A stretch of 64,000 nt of DNA, from contig CM038908.1 of NCBI GenBank assembly GCA_021904315.1, forward strand, positions 26,804,501 to 26,868,500, written 5' to 3'. Positions 27,157-38,575 of this stretch are shown in pieces. The notes under the pieces are model-generated. The model saw only the letters and a list, made by a program, of their open reading frames with translations, was not told the origin of the DNA and made no database searches. A program made the translations under genes and the position numbers. The stretch is from Sphagnum magellanicum. Taxonomy: Eukaryota > Streptophyta > Sphagnopsida > Sphagnales > Sphagnaceae. Numbering within the stretch: position 1 is the stretch's first letter; each line of letters starts with the position of its first letter.

Positions 27157-28479
27157 AGAAATGTGCTAGCACGTACCATCAGTATCACATCGTTGCTGCC
27201 TTCTAACACATGGCAGCACTCCCACCTTACGCTTGAAGACAAAATGTCAGCTGCTCTCCAGTGGAAACTAACTACCTTCATAAGGAGCAGACGTTTCAAT
27301 CCTACCTTCTTTTCTCAAAAACTACAAGAACCCCAGGATTACAAACTTCTGATAATGGACCGGGTTTAGGGTTTAGGATAATCCTGGGCAAAGCTGGATT
27401 GATTACACAGGCAATGAGAACCTTGGGACACTCCTCTGCAGACGAATATAAATTGCCTCTTTGAGCTTGTGACTACTACTACATACCAGTGTGTAAGGTG
27501 CTGCACTAGGCATGCTCTCTAACCCTAATTCATGAGCACTAGGTTTTACAGAGTAATGTGTAAATTTCTCACAGTTTTCAGAGAATTGAAAGAGCTTGCT
27601 GCAAAACTGGTGAGACAAATAAGTAGGAAAATGAGAACTCCCCATGTGCAGAAGTTCCTAGATTTGTTGTAGAACTTCAACATCATGTGCTAGAGTATGC
27701 ATCCATCCCCTTGAGTATAACATTGTGGAGTTCTTTGTATGATTGTTTGCTCATTAGATCATCTTCCTCTGACCTTCAAGTCTACCTCCAAGAGATGAAT
27801 GAACTCTGACCTTCAAGACCACAGTTGCTGGCGGTGTGGATTGCAGTGCTTAGGGTTTAGGTAGGCTCCACAAGTCTAGTGAGTCTCGTGATCGTTTCGC
27901 TCCTTCCTCAATCCTGTCACGGCAACCAAATCCCCATGCATGGATGATGTCAAGTATGATATCAAAAGAGAAGAAGAAGAAGAAGAAGAACATGGGTTGT
28001 TGAAATTTGTGGAGACAGTCAGACAATGCTCTAGGAAGAAGCGGCGGGCATTGTCCTTGATGTCCATGAGGAGCTGATATTTTTTCTGTCGTTTTTGGCA
28101 ATCGGAGAAGCACTGCAAGAGAGTTTGAGGACAAAGTGTTTACGTAAACGTGAGAAACGCAAATTGCTCTGTGGTCCAATCGCGGTGACGTTCTCCCACC
28201 ACCCTCTAGCAGCTAGCTAACCATAGGGCACTGCGGGCGGGCCCCGGCGTTGGCTTGTACCAACCCACTGCAGTAGCAACAAAAACGGACTCTGATTTTT
28301 TCCAAGGCATCTTGAAGTGATCGAGTCTGCAAAGCAAAGTGCAACTAGAATTAGTCTGATCATCGGCCACTGCTGCCGGGACCCACTTGGAAAAATGTGT
28401 GATCAGTAGCAGGAGAAGCCAAGCATTGGATACAAGAAAGATTCCGTCTCATCCCTCTTCCCGTCCTTACATGAAGCCG
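27157..28479. other. upstream flank of the metallothionein-like gene
   Basis: Relatively GC-richer sequence with no supported ORF. Several telo-box-like AAACCCTAA or GGGTTTAGG motifs occur (about 27,132, 27,363-27,378 and 27,848-27,860), with a (GAA)n tract at about 27,968-27,990. A CCAAT pentamer at 28,176-28,180 is followed by TGACGT at 28,186-28,191, about 300 bp before the likely transcription start. These are plausible promoter motifs, but single short motifs are weak evidence. Confidence 0.35.
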
Positions 28480-28485
28480 GCCCAA

Positions 28486-28495
28486 CATAATAAAA
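28486..28495 (+). promoter_or_regulatory. candidate TATA-like element of the metallothionein gene
   Basis: CATAATAAAA lies about 170 bp before the start codon. If used, transcription would begin near 28,515-28,525 and give a 5' leader of about 140 nt. The leader is pyrimidine-rich and carries (CTC)n(ATC)n repeats at 28,624-28,652, directly before GCCACCATG. Confidence 0.35.
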
Positions 28496-28659
28496 CCCGA
28501 TCGCTTCTTCATTGCAATACCATTGCACTGCAACATTTGTAACCGCCATCCCACTTCTCTCTCCACTCCTCCACTGCACTCCGTCGCTTGCACAGTGCCT
28601 TTGTTTTTTCTTGAGTCTCGAAGTCCTCCTCCTCCTCCTCATCATCATCATCAGCCACC

Positions 28660-29865
28660 ATGTCGTGCGGTAACTGCAATTGCTGTGCCAAGTGCGGGTG
28701 CAAGGCCACCTGCACGTGAGTACTAGTTCTAATTCTATACCCTCCTCAAGACTCATCATTCATGTCCTCTGCACTGCAGTACATACTGTCAATTCTTTGC
28801 TTCTTGTTGCTTTGTGATGCTTGTTGCTTCATGCAATTCATTTGAGAATTGGAAATTCGCACTAGTTAGTGTCCAGATGTTTGTTGGTTTGTTCATGGCA
28901 ACGATCAAGAGTACTTGATCTCGAATACTTGTTCTTAAGTAGTGCTGGCTTGTGGAGTGTCCAATATGAAAGAAACAATTGCCTCAAGTTGGGTGTATAG
29001 ATCTCGATTCTTGCGCATGAATGTCAAGGTTCACTCTTGCACGGGATGCTACTCCGACAAGGTCTGCCCTCATGTGTACTCAAATGAGGACTAATACGTG
29101 ATTCTTTTCTTTGTGCAGATGCGAGAATTCGTTTTCTGAGGCTGGCTCCCCTGACATGAGGTATAGTCTCCGCTCATGCATCCTGCTCTTCATGGGGTCC
29201 CTGTCTTGCTGCTTCTAGACCAAATCCTGTTTTCTATCATCATGTGTGGGGGTAATTCATTGTGTCTGTCTGCTTGCCCCAAACTCAATCCACACAACAG
29301 CAATCAGTTGAAGCACTTGATCTGAACTTAGTCCTCACATTCGAGTGGGATCATGGATTGGGTCATCGTGTTTCTCTGCATGTGTAAATTCTCTGGGGGA
29401 CGTTCAGGAATGAGATGTATATGCAAATGGGTTTTTTTGTACCTGCATATTCTATAGGGGAGGCATCCGATCTGACAGCCAAACCATCCGATGTTGATGG
29501 TTTTCTGGAAGTGATTCAGTGCTGATAATAGATCCTGATCTGCAGAACTTAGAAATCATCTGGGATCTTTTTGGTAGTTGTTAGCTGGTCATCAGGCACA
29601 TGTATCTTTTTCATTAGCAAATTTGTGGCACACGAAATCATGCACACATAATACGATATTAAACCAAACCTGACATGTCGAGTGCAATTCTTTGTGCAGC
29701 TTCACCGTGGCCGGCGAGACCGGGAAATGCGGCAACTGCTCATGCCCGGCGGGCACCTGTGCCAAGGGAAACAACGAGAATATGACTGCCTCCGGGTCAG
29801 ACGACACTGGAAAGTGCGGCAATTGCAACTGCCCACCAGGCACATGCGCCAACAACAAGGATTGA
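28660..29865 (+). CDS. metallothionein-like protein, three exons (28,660-28,715; 29,119-29,160; 29,700-29,865)
   Basis: Predicted 87-residue cytosolic metal-thiolate protein. Metallothioneins bind Zn, Cu or Cd through cysteine clusters and serve metal homeostasis and redox buffering. Exons of 56, 42 and 166 nt join in frame to 88 codons including TGA. Introns of 403 and 539 bp have GT-AG ends (donors GTGAGT and GTATAG); both acceptors end in TTTGTGCAG. The start has a strong context, GCCACCATGTCG. The N-terminal cluster has 8 Cys in residues 3-20 (MSCGNCNCCAKCGCKATC...). A Cys-free linker (about 21-42) follows. Then come two copies of TGKCGNCxCPxGTCA (residues 40-54 and 69-83), each C-x2-C-x-C-x4-C, giving 16 Cys in all. 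This differs from the usual angiosperm type 1-3 layout of two terminal clusters, and the duplicated C-terminal motif sits in one exon. The family call is firm from Cys density and C-x-C spacing; the subtype is not assigned. Confidence 0.9.
28716..29118 (+). other. intron 1 of the metallothionein-like gene
   Basis: 403 bp, donor GTGAGT, pyrimidine-rich acceptor ending TTTGTGCAG. It interrupts the Thr-19 codon after its second base. Confidence 0.85.
29161..29699 (+). other. intron 2 of the metallothionein-like gene
   Basis: 539 bp, donor GTATAG, acceptor TTTGTGCAG. It interrupts the Ser-33 codon after its second base, so both introns are in the same phase and exon 2 (42 nt) could be skipped without a frameshift. 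Confidence 0.85.
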
Positions 29866-29992
29866 AAGCAGTTCAGAGCTGGATTCTATAATATCTTCAT
29901 CAGCAACAACAACAACAACAACAGAATCAGAGATTGGTTACAATATCAGTAATGGATCTTGAAAACAATAATTAATCGTGATGGGTAGGATT

Positions 29993-29998
29993 AATAAA
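29993..29998 (+). terminator. poly(A) signal AATAAA of the metallothionein-like gene
   Basis: Canonical AATAAA 128 nt after the stop codon, giving a 3' UTR of roughly 150 nt. The UTR also contains a (CAA)n tract near 29,903-29,921. Confidence 0.6.
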
Positions 29999-30255
29999 GC
30001 AGCTTCTTATTACTCCCTGGATTATATCCAATCACTCCAGGGAAATCCTTAGGAGCTAATTCCGAGCTAGTAGTTTATGTCTAGCAGTTCTTTCTTTGTC
30101 TGGAGTGAAGAAGCCAAGGGCTTTACATGTGAGACCGAATGATTTGGTTCTAGATGATGTATGTGTTGTAGATGGTGATGCAATACTCTACATTATATAT
30201 GATCTGCTGAATTGTCTGGACCACCACCTCGCATTAAGTTTGTACTCTTGTAAGT

Positions 30256-30311
<56 letters not shown>
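30256..30311 (+). repeat. compound microsatellite (TG)n(GA)n
   Basis: About 12 TG units (30,256-30,279) run directly into about 16 GA units ending at 30,311. Confidence 0.95.
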
Positions 30312-30314
<3 letters not shown>

Positions 30315-30324
30315 ATGTACGTTT

Positions 30325-30436
30325 TGCCCATGAGCCTCGAGATTCTGCAACTCTCTTGAGCAATGAGCTAAAGCATAAGGTGCCCATGAGCCTCGAGATT
30401 CTGCAACTCTCTTGAGCAATGAGCTAAAGCATAAGG
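30325..30436 (+). repeat. perfect 56-bp tandem duplication
   Basis: Two identical copies, 30,325-30,380 and 30,381-30,436, each starting TGCCCATGAGCCTCGAG and ending AAGCATAAGG. No difference was seen, so the duplication is recent. It lies about 460 bp past the metallothionein stop codon. Confidence 0.95.
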
Positions 30437-31264
30437 TTGACTCTTGGCAATAAAATAATCATTTTGTTGTGTAACCCAATATTCATTCTGGATACCATTT
30501 CCATCATCTCCTGTAATTTGGTTCTGGCATCTAGATATCTGGGCTAGTCATTGCAGCTTTGGGTTTCCACAGAAACTAGAATCATGTGAATCTTGCCTAG
30601 GCACCAAGCACCAGTACATTTTTTGGCAACTTTGCACAGTTTGGGGAAATCCTCTTGCACCTGGAACCTTTTTTGCCTTGAATTTTCTTCTTGGCAACTA
30701 ACTGCATATGTCATTTTGAGAAAAAAAAGAAGAGTTGTCATGCATGTTGAATGGCCAACAAATTCATCATGATTCTTTTTTGTTTTAAATTTTTTCCCAC
30801 TTCTGCACAGAAATTTCTCCATCAAGATTCTAAATTCAATATGATATTACTATTCTCAAATTGTGTGGACTTGAGTGTTCACCTAATTCAACTGTTTTTT
30901 TCTTCTTACTGTTTATCTGCACTTTTGGTTGCTTTCTAGCTAGCCTAGTCCTTGGGCATCTCACTCACCATCCTAGCCCTAATATTATGGGCTAGTGTGA
31001 CCCAGCACGCATGAACACATCACCCTCATTTTCTCGTCTTGAGGCCATGCAATTGGATAAACCCCAATTTTAGAACTCCGAGCTCACTTTAGAACCTTCA
31101 GCTACAGGGAAAGTTAGCTGGGTCCGAACAAGAACCCAATGAAAAATAGTGTCCTGTCCACACACCATCCATGCAGCCATCCATCCATGGTGGTGTGGTA
31201 GTGGGCGCTGGTTCACTCTGGCCAATATTATGCTCATATCTCTTTTGCCCGGCCATCAATCATC

Positions 31265-31427
31265 CCTTTTCTTGTTGACTCCTCTGAACCGTGAAGTGGC
31301 CATAAGACAAGTGGGGGAAAATGATCCTTAGAAAACAAACAAGTGCCTTTTCTTGTTGCCTCCTCCAAAGGGCGAAGTGGCCATAAGACAAGTGGGGAAA
31401 AGTGAGCCTTGGAAAACAAAGGATTGA
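31265..31427 (+). repeat. imperfect 81-bp tandem duplication
   Basis: Copies begin CCTTTTCTTGTTG at 31,265 and 31,346. Both contain GTGGCCATAAGACAAGTGGG and an aaaacaaa end, with scattered substitutions between them. Confidence 0.85.
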
Positions 31428-31442
31428 ACCAGGGCGTGTACA

Positions 31443-31862
31443 ATATATTCTATTCAGATCTAAGCTTTTTCTTGAGGGGTTGGTTGAAGTTCACAAGTAA
31501 AATATATTCTATTCAGATCTAAGCTTTTTCTTGAGGGGTTGGTTGAAGTTCACAAGTACAATATATTCTATTCAGATCTAAGCTTTTTCTTGAGGGGTTG
31601 GTTGAAGTTCACAAGTGCGGGAGGAGTTCAAAGTATCTAATACCCTACAACATATATTCTATTCAGATTTCAGCTTTTTCTTGAGGGGTTGGTTGAAGTT
31701 CACAAGTGCTGGAGGAGTTCAAAGTATCTAATACCCTACAACATATATTCTATTCAGATTTCAGCTTTTTCTTGAGGGGTTGGTTGAAGTTCACAAGTGC
31801 TGGAGGAGTTCAAAGTATCTAATACCCTACAACATATATTCTATTCAGATTTCAGCTTTTTC
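31443..31862 (+). repeat. minisatellite with two periods (59 bp, then 91 bp)
   Basis: The unit start ATATATTCTATTCAGAT occurs at 31,443, 31,502, 31,561, 31,652, 31,743 and 31,834. The first two steps are 59 bp and the last three are 91 bp. The 91-bp units are the 59-bp unit plus a 32-bp extension (ggaggagttcaaag...accctacaac). The 59-bp type carries AGATCTAAGC and the later 91-bp units AGATTTCAGC, so two subfamilies lie side by side. The last unit is truncated. Confidence 0.95.
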
Positions 31863-32683
31863 ATTTTTGGTTTTAGGTTACGTACCTAGTCTACTCAGAT
31901 TACGTACCTACAACATAGGCCCCCACTATGATATATATATTTCAATCAGATTCTCAATCCCTTGAATTGAATGAAGTTTAGCCCTAGACCATTCCTTTTC
32001 TTCTTGTCCTCTTCAGCCTTTGCCATTCCTTTTTCCTTCTTCCTCTTCTTCACATACTACCAAACAAGATTTTTATTATTATTATTATTATTATTTTGTG
32101 ACAATTCATTAAAAAAAAGTTTCTATTGATACAGTGGAAAACTGGTGAAAAAAAACTTGCCCCAATACAAAAAAAAAAAAGTGTGTTCATATACATGGCA
32201 ATATTTCTTTCTCTCTCCTTTTTTTTTCCTTTTCTTTTGGGTCTCTAAAATTTGTAAAATTACACTAGAAAGAAAACACTCAAAAGTACCTGCAACTACA
32301 AATTAAAAATTAGGTCAGTCTTTTAGGCCGTATTGTAAGGCCCCTAGATGAGAACATTACTAGAGTAAAGGCGAGGCTACACAAGGCAATAGCCAAGCAT
32401 GGATTTGATTCTTGTAATGTAAGGACTTTACTCGTGGTCGTAACAAAAGAGACCAATGGATGAGATCAAACAAGACGGATGTAGAATGAGTGGCTGAGAT
32501 AAACTTTTATGGCTTTATGAGCCCACTTGGAAAGAAAATAGCGGTGACTTTATGAAGCATACGAACCTTCCTTGAATTGGAATATACCATTGCTATTGTG
32601 GAGGAGGTAAATTACATGACACAATTGCCTTAAGTGAACCAGCACCTACCTGCACGGGTTTGCCTTGGGTGAACTAGCAACCA
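31863..32683. other. intergenic DNA
   Basis: No recognised gene. An (ATT)n microsatellite lies at about 32,070-32,095. The stretch 32,320-32,640 is less AT-rich but gives no recognisable frame. Confidence 0.4.
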
Positions 32684-32812
32684 CATTATACCGTGATAAA
32701 AACTAGTGTTGGGTGAGTTACTCAGTTTGACAGGTTAAAATTGCACTACATTATACCATGACAAAAACTAGTGTTGGGCAAGTACTTGGTTTGACAGGTT
32801 AAAATTGCAAGT
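32684..32812 (+). repeat. imperfect 65-bp tandem duplication
   Basis: Copies start CATTATACC at 32,684 and 32,749. Both contain AAAACTAGTGTTGGG and GTTTGACAGGTTAAAATTGCA. Confidence 0.8.
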
Positions 32813-35800
32813 TCAGGTTTATAGCCACTCATGCTTGGGCCCCCATTTTGTTTTTGTCATTTTATGTGTTTTCTTCCCTTTGTGCTTTCTTGTTGTCTTC
32901 ATGCCATTGCTTCTTGTCTTTGGACTATGCCACCATATCAAACCCTAATGTGATTAAAAATTCACAATTTGTGTTGTGTAACTTAACATAGTTCCAAGAG
33001 GAATTTATTGTCTTGAATTGGGAATTTTGAGAAATTATCAAGGTCTACTTAACAAGTCAAAAGTATACCTTTATAATTTCTTAATGGTTATGCCAGAATC
33101 CTACAAAAAATATAGATTAAATATTTGGTATCAAAGTGTTGAACCTGCTAGGCTACTACTAGGCTATGTACCATATATCAAGCAAAAGGGTAGGAGGGGA
33201 TTCCAGATGGTTGACAACACAGAAAGTGAACACCAAACATGTGGGAACAAGCATGTTTCCTTTGGATGCTTTGGATGAAGTTCAGTCGAGGTTTTGCTTT
33301 CTTTTTGTAAAAGGGAACCAAAATCACATACAACCCCTTTGCCAGTTGTTTGTCGAATTGAATTTCACATGGGCTTTTCTCCCCTTTTGACCCAACATGA
33401 GACTACAATGCAGTTGTCTGATCAAGTGGGTTCCCAAGAGTTGAAGGTAAAGTTAAGAAGTTTGAAAGAGTCTAAACGAGTCTTTGGTTTTGGGGTAGGG
33501 AATGCTTCTGCTCAAATATGATCTTAAATGGATGAACCAACGGGTAATGTTCATCTATGTTGTCAAATCATGTTCTTTATCTTACTTGTTCAAAGACTTA
33601 TGAATGAGTTCATGACAAGTTCCCACTAATTGTAGACGGATATTTAGTGATACCCTGTTTTTTTTAATCAAGTCTTCACATGCTCCCAAATGCACAACTA
33701 AATATAGATATTTCTTAGGCAAGAGGTGGACTCCTCCAAGCTACTAAGTTTAGATGGAAAGGATAACTAGCATGTTGAGCTATCTCTAGGAGCCTTGAAA
33801 GTTCAACAAATATTTTGATGATAATCTAATCAAAATTATCGACCCATCACATTCTTCGAATCAATGGAGGTTTGGATGCACTTCAAAGGAATGCCACCAA
33901 CAAATATAGGGCAAAATGAATGTGCCTCACTAAAGCATACATTAGCCTTAGAAATCAATATGAGAAGAATGGTGAAATTTTAGCACGCTTGTTGGTATAT
34001 TAAAATAATAAATACACTTGCCCACCACCAATGGTGCTCACAACAATATCTTGGCTTGTGATAGAAATTTAAAAGTTTCAGACTATTTACCTTCAAGTTG
34101 ATTCATTTCAAAACATTTTTTGATTCTTTTGCTTTTACAATATGTCAAAGTCAGTTGAACACTCATGGCCACACGTGATACAACTATCTACCATTTTTGT
34201 TTCTTTTGTTTGGGACGGAATGCAAGCAAAGTTCCTTTTTGCATGTGTCCCCTAACAAAATGGTTTTTTTTTTTTGGTTTTTTGGCACCAGGGAAGACAA
34301 GTTTCATTGTGAAAAGAGAATCCCCAAAAAATTAAAGGACAAAGAAAGGGAAGAAAATAAATGCAAATCAAAGGAAATGTGACACAAAAAAAAGTAGCCA
34401 TCACAATGAATGGTCGGAAAATGAAATAGTGTGTCAAAAGAGAGGTGTGGAATACTTTTGCATGTCACATAATCTTCAACAAAGGAGACTAAGGGGAAGA
34501 GAGCTAAGGGTGTTCCTAAGTTGAGAGTAGGTAGTCAAGTTTCACTTCCTCCTTTCTCTTCAAGTTTGTGATGTGCATATTTATTTTCAGTGTTATGTTG
34601 GGATGTAGTTTTGCTTGTATCCTCATCTCAAATATATATCCACATGGAAATGGGGTTATCCAACACCCACCCAACTCCATAAATATTATTTTTATTTTTA
34701 TGTTCAACATCAAAACTTTGTCAACCCGCCTTATGACAAGGCATTTTGAGAAGGTACAAAACGACAAGTAGAAAAGAAAATTAAAATTTCTTATGACAAG
34801 AAAGCTAGGTAAGCTAAGAATTTTTTAATATGTAAAAATAATGACTGAATGGATGCCAAACCAATTGTGCTTTTATTTTCTTGAATACGCGACAAAACAC
34901 AAGTTCCAATGTTAACATTTAAAATACTCATAAGTCCCCACCAACTTAAATCTTTGGAATCCAACCATAGTGAAGAACCAATCATCTTCAATGCCAAAGT
35001 CTTAAATGATAAAAAAAAATTAGAATATATTGAGTGTTTTTTTTTTCTTGAGTTGGTTTCATGTGATTGACCACTTCAACCTTATTTTAATTTCATTTTA
35101 GTGGTCCTTTGATGGGATATGAAGTTTTCAGCATCCATCTTTAGTGAAAAAAACTACTTGCAATGTCAAGGTTAACCATAATAACAAACCAAACCCACCT
35201 AAAGGGAGCATCAATTGTAAGAAAGAGCATTTTTACATGATTGCTATTTGCCAATTATTCTGATATTATCCACAAGGCAGGCAGCCTTTCACATGCTCCA
35301 ATAGCCATCCCTTCACATTAAGTGCATTGGCAAGCATAATATATATATGTGTGTGTGCATTGTATTCAAAAAATTGCAAATGTCCAACAAAGACAAGAAG
35401 ATTGATCAACTGCTTGTGTCTAGGAAAATGGGTCTAATCCTGATGTTGAGAAACGTAACCTGTAGCAGCTTTCAAGTTATTATGTGTATATATATATGGT
35501 TTATGCAACAAATGTCTTATGAAAAGTGTTGTAAGCACTAATCTCTTAAAATTTTATCAAGAGCTGGAAAGAAGGAAGTGATGAGTTGGATAGTAAAAAA
35601 ATGATAGGGAAACCCAATGCAAATGGTCTCACTTTGTAAATTTGCCCAATGTTACATGTGTGCATAAGTTAAGTTGGGAGGCTTTTGTACCCACTTTTTT
35701 GCAGATTTTCAGTGTGGGTTCAATTGGAGCCTTAAGTGGCAGGCCAAATTGAAAGGACATGTTTGTTGGTTTTCAGTTGGAATCTTCACACCAAGAGCAA

Positions 35801-36753
35801 ACCTGATGTTGTCTTCTTCTACCACTGAAGGTCGGTTGGCTTTAAAAGTTGATTTCAACAAAACAAAAAGAGATCGTACTAGATTTGTAAAAGTATGTGT
35901 AAAATATCTTCTTGAAGCTCATTTGCAACTTTTGACTATAATATTTACATGTGTCTAAAGTGCCTTACCTTACACAAACAAAGTTCATGTGCATAGCTAT
36001 GAACACAACAACAACAATGTCATCAAGTGCGTCACCACCATCATGGTGAATAATTCTGTCAATGATTTCCACGGCCTTCTCCTTTTCTAGTCATTTTAAA
36101 ACTCAGGACTTTCACGAGGCTAACAACATCCAACTTCCAACACCAATGACAAAATGCTTCAAATAGACTTTGTTTGCGTTTCTAACATGTTCCTCCATCA
36201 CCCTTGCTTGTTGCATCATGAGTATTGACTTTGGAAAAACAAGTTGAAAGCATTGGACCCATCACAATTGGAAAGATGATTTATTGATTGGTTACTAACA
36301 CATTGGCTATTCAGTTCAAAAATACATTTACAAAATATTTTAATCCACACCAATTTGGGGTGGCAACATCAAGGGGTGCAAAACAGTGGTTCATGGGTTA
36401 AAGCTATGTTAGATCTACATTTGGAGTGGGTGGTATTACAAGTGGTTGTTTGAAACATGTTTAATTCGATATTTTGAACAACTATTTTTCAAGAATTGTG
36501 ATTTCATATCAACACCTTGAATTAGTTTTTCCCATTTGTTCGTCGGTTTTATACACATCCATGTCAACTATATTTCTCGAAAGATTCTATACATGGGGAC
36601 CTCCCAATCATTTCATCCAAATATAATACACGATAGGGGGATCCTTTGGGACAAGTCCTACCTTATTTAAAATTTAGTGGTGTAATCCTATCTTCAAATG
36701 TAATCTTCTTTGATGGACTGATTACACGAACTAGAATCTACTTCACTTCTACC
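32813..36753. other. intergenic DNA without a recognisable gene
   Basis: Short open frames (for example 33,018-33,278 and 35,674-35,958, plus strand) carry no motif I can identify. Otherwise A/T-rich sequence with small TA tracts near 35,340 and 35,485. Confidence 0.45.
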
Positions 36754-36871
36754 CACTACACCAAAACATGGTTTTTATGACATGTTATTTTTTACTATAG
36801 TTGAATTAGACTCATCGTTTATGCCATGTTTAATCTTTTTTTAGTCATGGATGCCATGTTTTGGTGTAGTG
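36754..36871. mobile_element. 118-bp miniature element with CACTA-type terminal inverted repeats
   Basis: The left end CACTACACCAAAACATGG (36,754-36,771) is the perfect reverse complement of the right end (36,854-36,871). After a five-base divergent block the arms agree again at ATGAC. CACTACA-type ends are typical of CACTA/EnSpm elements, and the size and lack of coding sequence make it a non-autonomous derivative. The 3-bp flanks are ACC and AAC, so a target duplication is only two-thirds matched. Confidence 0.8.
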
Positions 36872-36959
36872 AACACACGCTCCTTTGGATGTTGTGTGAG
36901 CATGTTTTTGTTCATGTGTAGGTCCAATAGTAAGGGTTTAGTTATTAGCTTGTCTTAGC

Positions 36960-37690
36960 ACCCCTTCATTTTGTTTGTCCTCAACCCATTTCTTTATAAC
37001 ATTACGTATTCGTTTCAATATACCACATCCTATGGTTGCACATCTTTTATGATGTCAATGTGGCCATACCATCCATGATTTGGGTATCCATTTGCTATGC
37101 TACCCATGTGAGAATGATGTATTGTAATCCATGATACGCTTCAAGATATTGTTGCAACTATCATGTTGGAAAATGTAGCTCACATACAAAAAGAGGTTCC
37201 CACCTTTTCCCTTGCCATACACAAGAACAAGTGGATATTGTCATCACTAACGATGGTTTTTAAACCTTGGTGGACATTGTCATTGCTGATTCAACTCGTA
37301 CAAATTTGGTGCAATGTGTTTCGATGACAACAACACATGCAACAACAATTGTCATTCAAAACAAGGCACAATCTTACATAGAATGAACATTAGAAGATGA
37401 TTTCATTCCCCTTGTCGTAGAGACCTATGGTAATCTCCATGCTCATTTTGATTCCTTTTTTATTTCTTATGTACATGTCAATATAGCTCGCCATCAACAA
37501 ACCTCCTTGGTACCTTTGATGTTTATATCTTATTATAAGCAATGAATGTCAATAACCCTCCAACATGCGCAAGCCATTGTAATGTTTTTGTGAGTTGCCA
37601 CACTTAGTCATAATTCTTCATCTCTTCCACACAAACTAGTTAATGCACCTCCATCACTAGCTAAATTGTGGTAGAGGATGCCCTTTCAAC
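36960..37690 (+). pseudogene. decayed retroelement-like ORF (unclassified)
   Basis: Plus-strand pieces in shifting frames form one continuous protein-like series: VDIVITNDG, then TLVDIVIADSTRTNLVQ, ATTIVIQNKAQSYIE, DDFIPLVVETYGNLHAHFDSF, IARHQQTSLVP and ITLQHAQAIV, with stops between several. This resembles a repetitive plant ORF I associate with non-LTR or other reverse-transcriptase elements, in a nuclease-like C-terminal region. That link is from memory and not proven here. No RT domain is visible nearby, so it is a fragment. Confidence 0.42.
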
Positions 37691-38429
37691 ATTAGGTCTT
37701 CTACTTCATTATTAATGTTTGATTGTTTTGGTTTTCTTTTCATGTGTTTACATTTGTTTCGACATGCCTATACTTTTTGTGGATGGGTTTCCATTCTTGC
37801 TTATATATATATAGGGTTCTCCCTCTTTTTGACAATCTTATACATTTTAGTTTCTTTGGACTATTACTTAAATTTATGTTTTTGAGCTCCAAAAAATGTG
37901 TGCAAAATAAATGAGATGTGAAATTTTCATATATAAATGTCTACCATCATCAATCCTTAAGGAACATCACAAACCACTGTGTAAAGAAAAGGTGTTTTGT
38001 AACTAGCCTTGCAACTCAATTTTTGAATTGTAGTAAACATTATCAACTCATTGTATTTATACGCTGTGAATGCTAATGAACAAGTTGCATGAATTGCAAA
38101 GTTACAACTCACCATATATATAGTGCAACTCATTGCAACTCAATTACAATTTAATCCAAACAACTCATTTTCAACTACTATGTAACTCCATTATAACTGC
38201 ACACATGATGTCATGTTAGTGTCATTAATTATCATCCATCCATTAAAATTTGAGATGTGGCATTATGAAGATTTTTTGACATAATTTTTTTTTCGAAATA
38301 TTGATCTCCGTCGTCCATTATAATTGTTAATGATGGTTTGAGATTGTGACATGTGGCACATTCAAAAATTGCCACATGGCATATTAATTGTATTTTGGAA
38401 ATAATAATAAAATTTATTTTATGTTAATA
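37691..38429. other. intergenic DNA with repeated 'ttgcaactca' motifs
   Basis: At 38,000-38,190 the words ttgcaactca, caactcatt and related forms recur many times, like a degenerate subterminal repeat array. No gene recognised. Confidence 0.4.
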
Positions 38430-38575
38430 GTTAGGTAGGTTGTACATAACCATAGGTTGGTAGGTCTTAAAACCTTCATACCTACATATTTACTTAAGAC
38501 CTACTACCTACTTACATAGGTAGGTAGAAAAGTAGGACCTACTTACTTAGGTAGGTAAATAGGTAGGAAAGCACA
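38430..38575. repeat. degenerate TAGG/CCTA-rich array
   Basis: Dense irregular repeats of taggtagg on the plus strand, with a central stretch on the opposite strand (cctactacctac), so the array contains an inverted section. A longer array of the same kind lies at 54,310-54,620. Confidence 0.7.

Noticed and set aside
28403..28759. 118-codon minus-strand ORF across the metallothionein start
   Set aside because: Antisense shadow of exon 1 and the 5' leader repeats; Asp/Glu and Arg runs come from the CTC/ATC microsatellite.
32340..32430. tRNA-derived SINE-like segment (ggatttgattcttg resembling a B box)
   Set aside because: No convincing A box at the right spacing, no poly(A) or T-run tail, no second copy seen.
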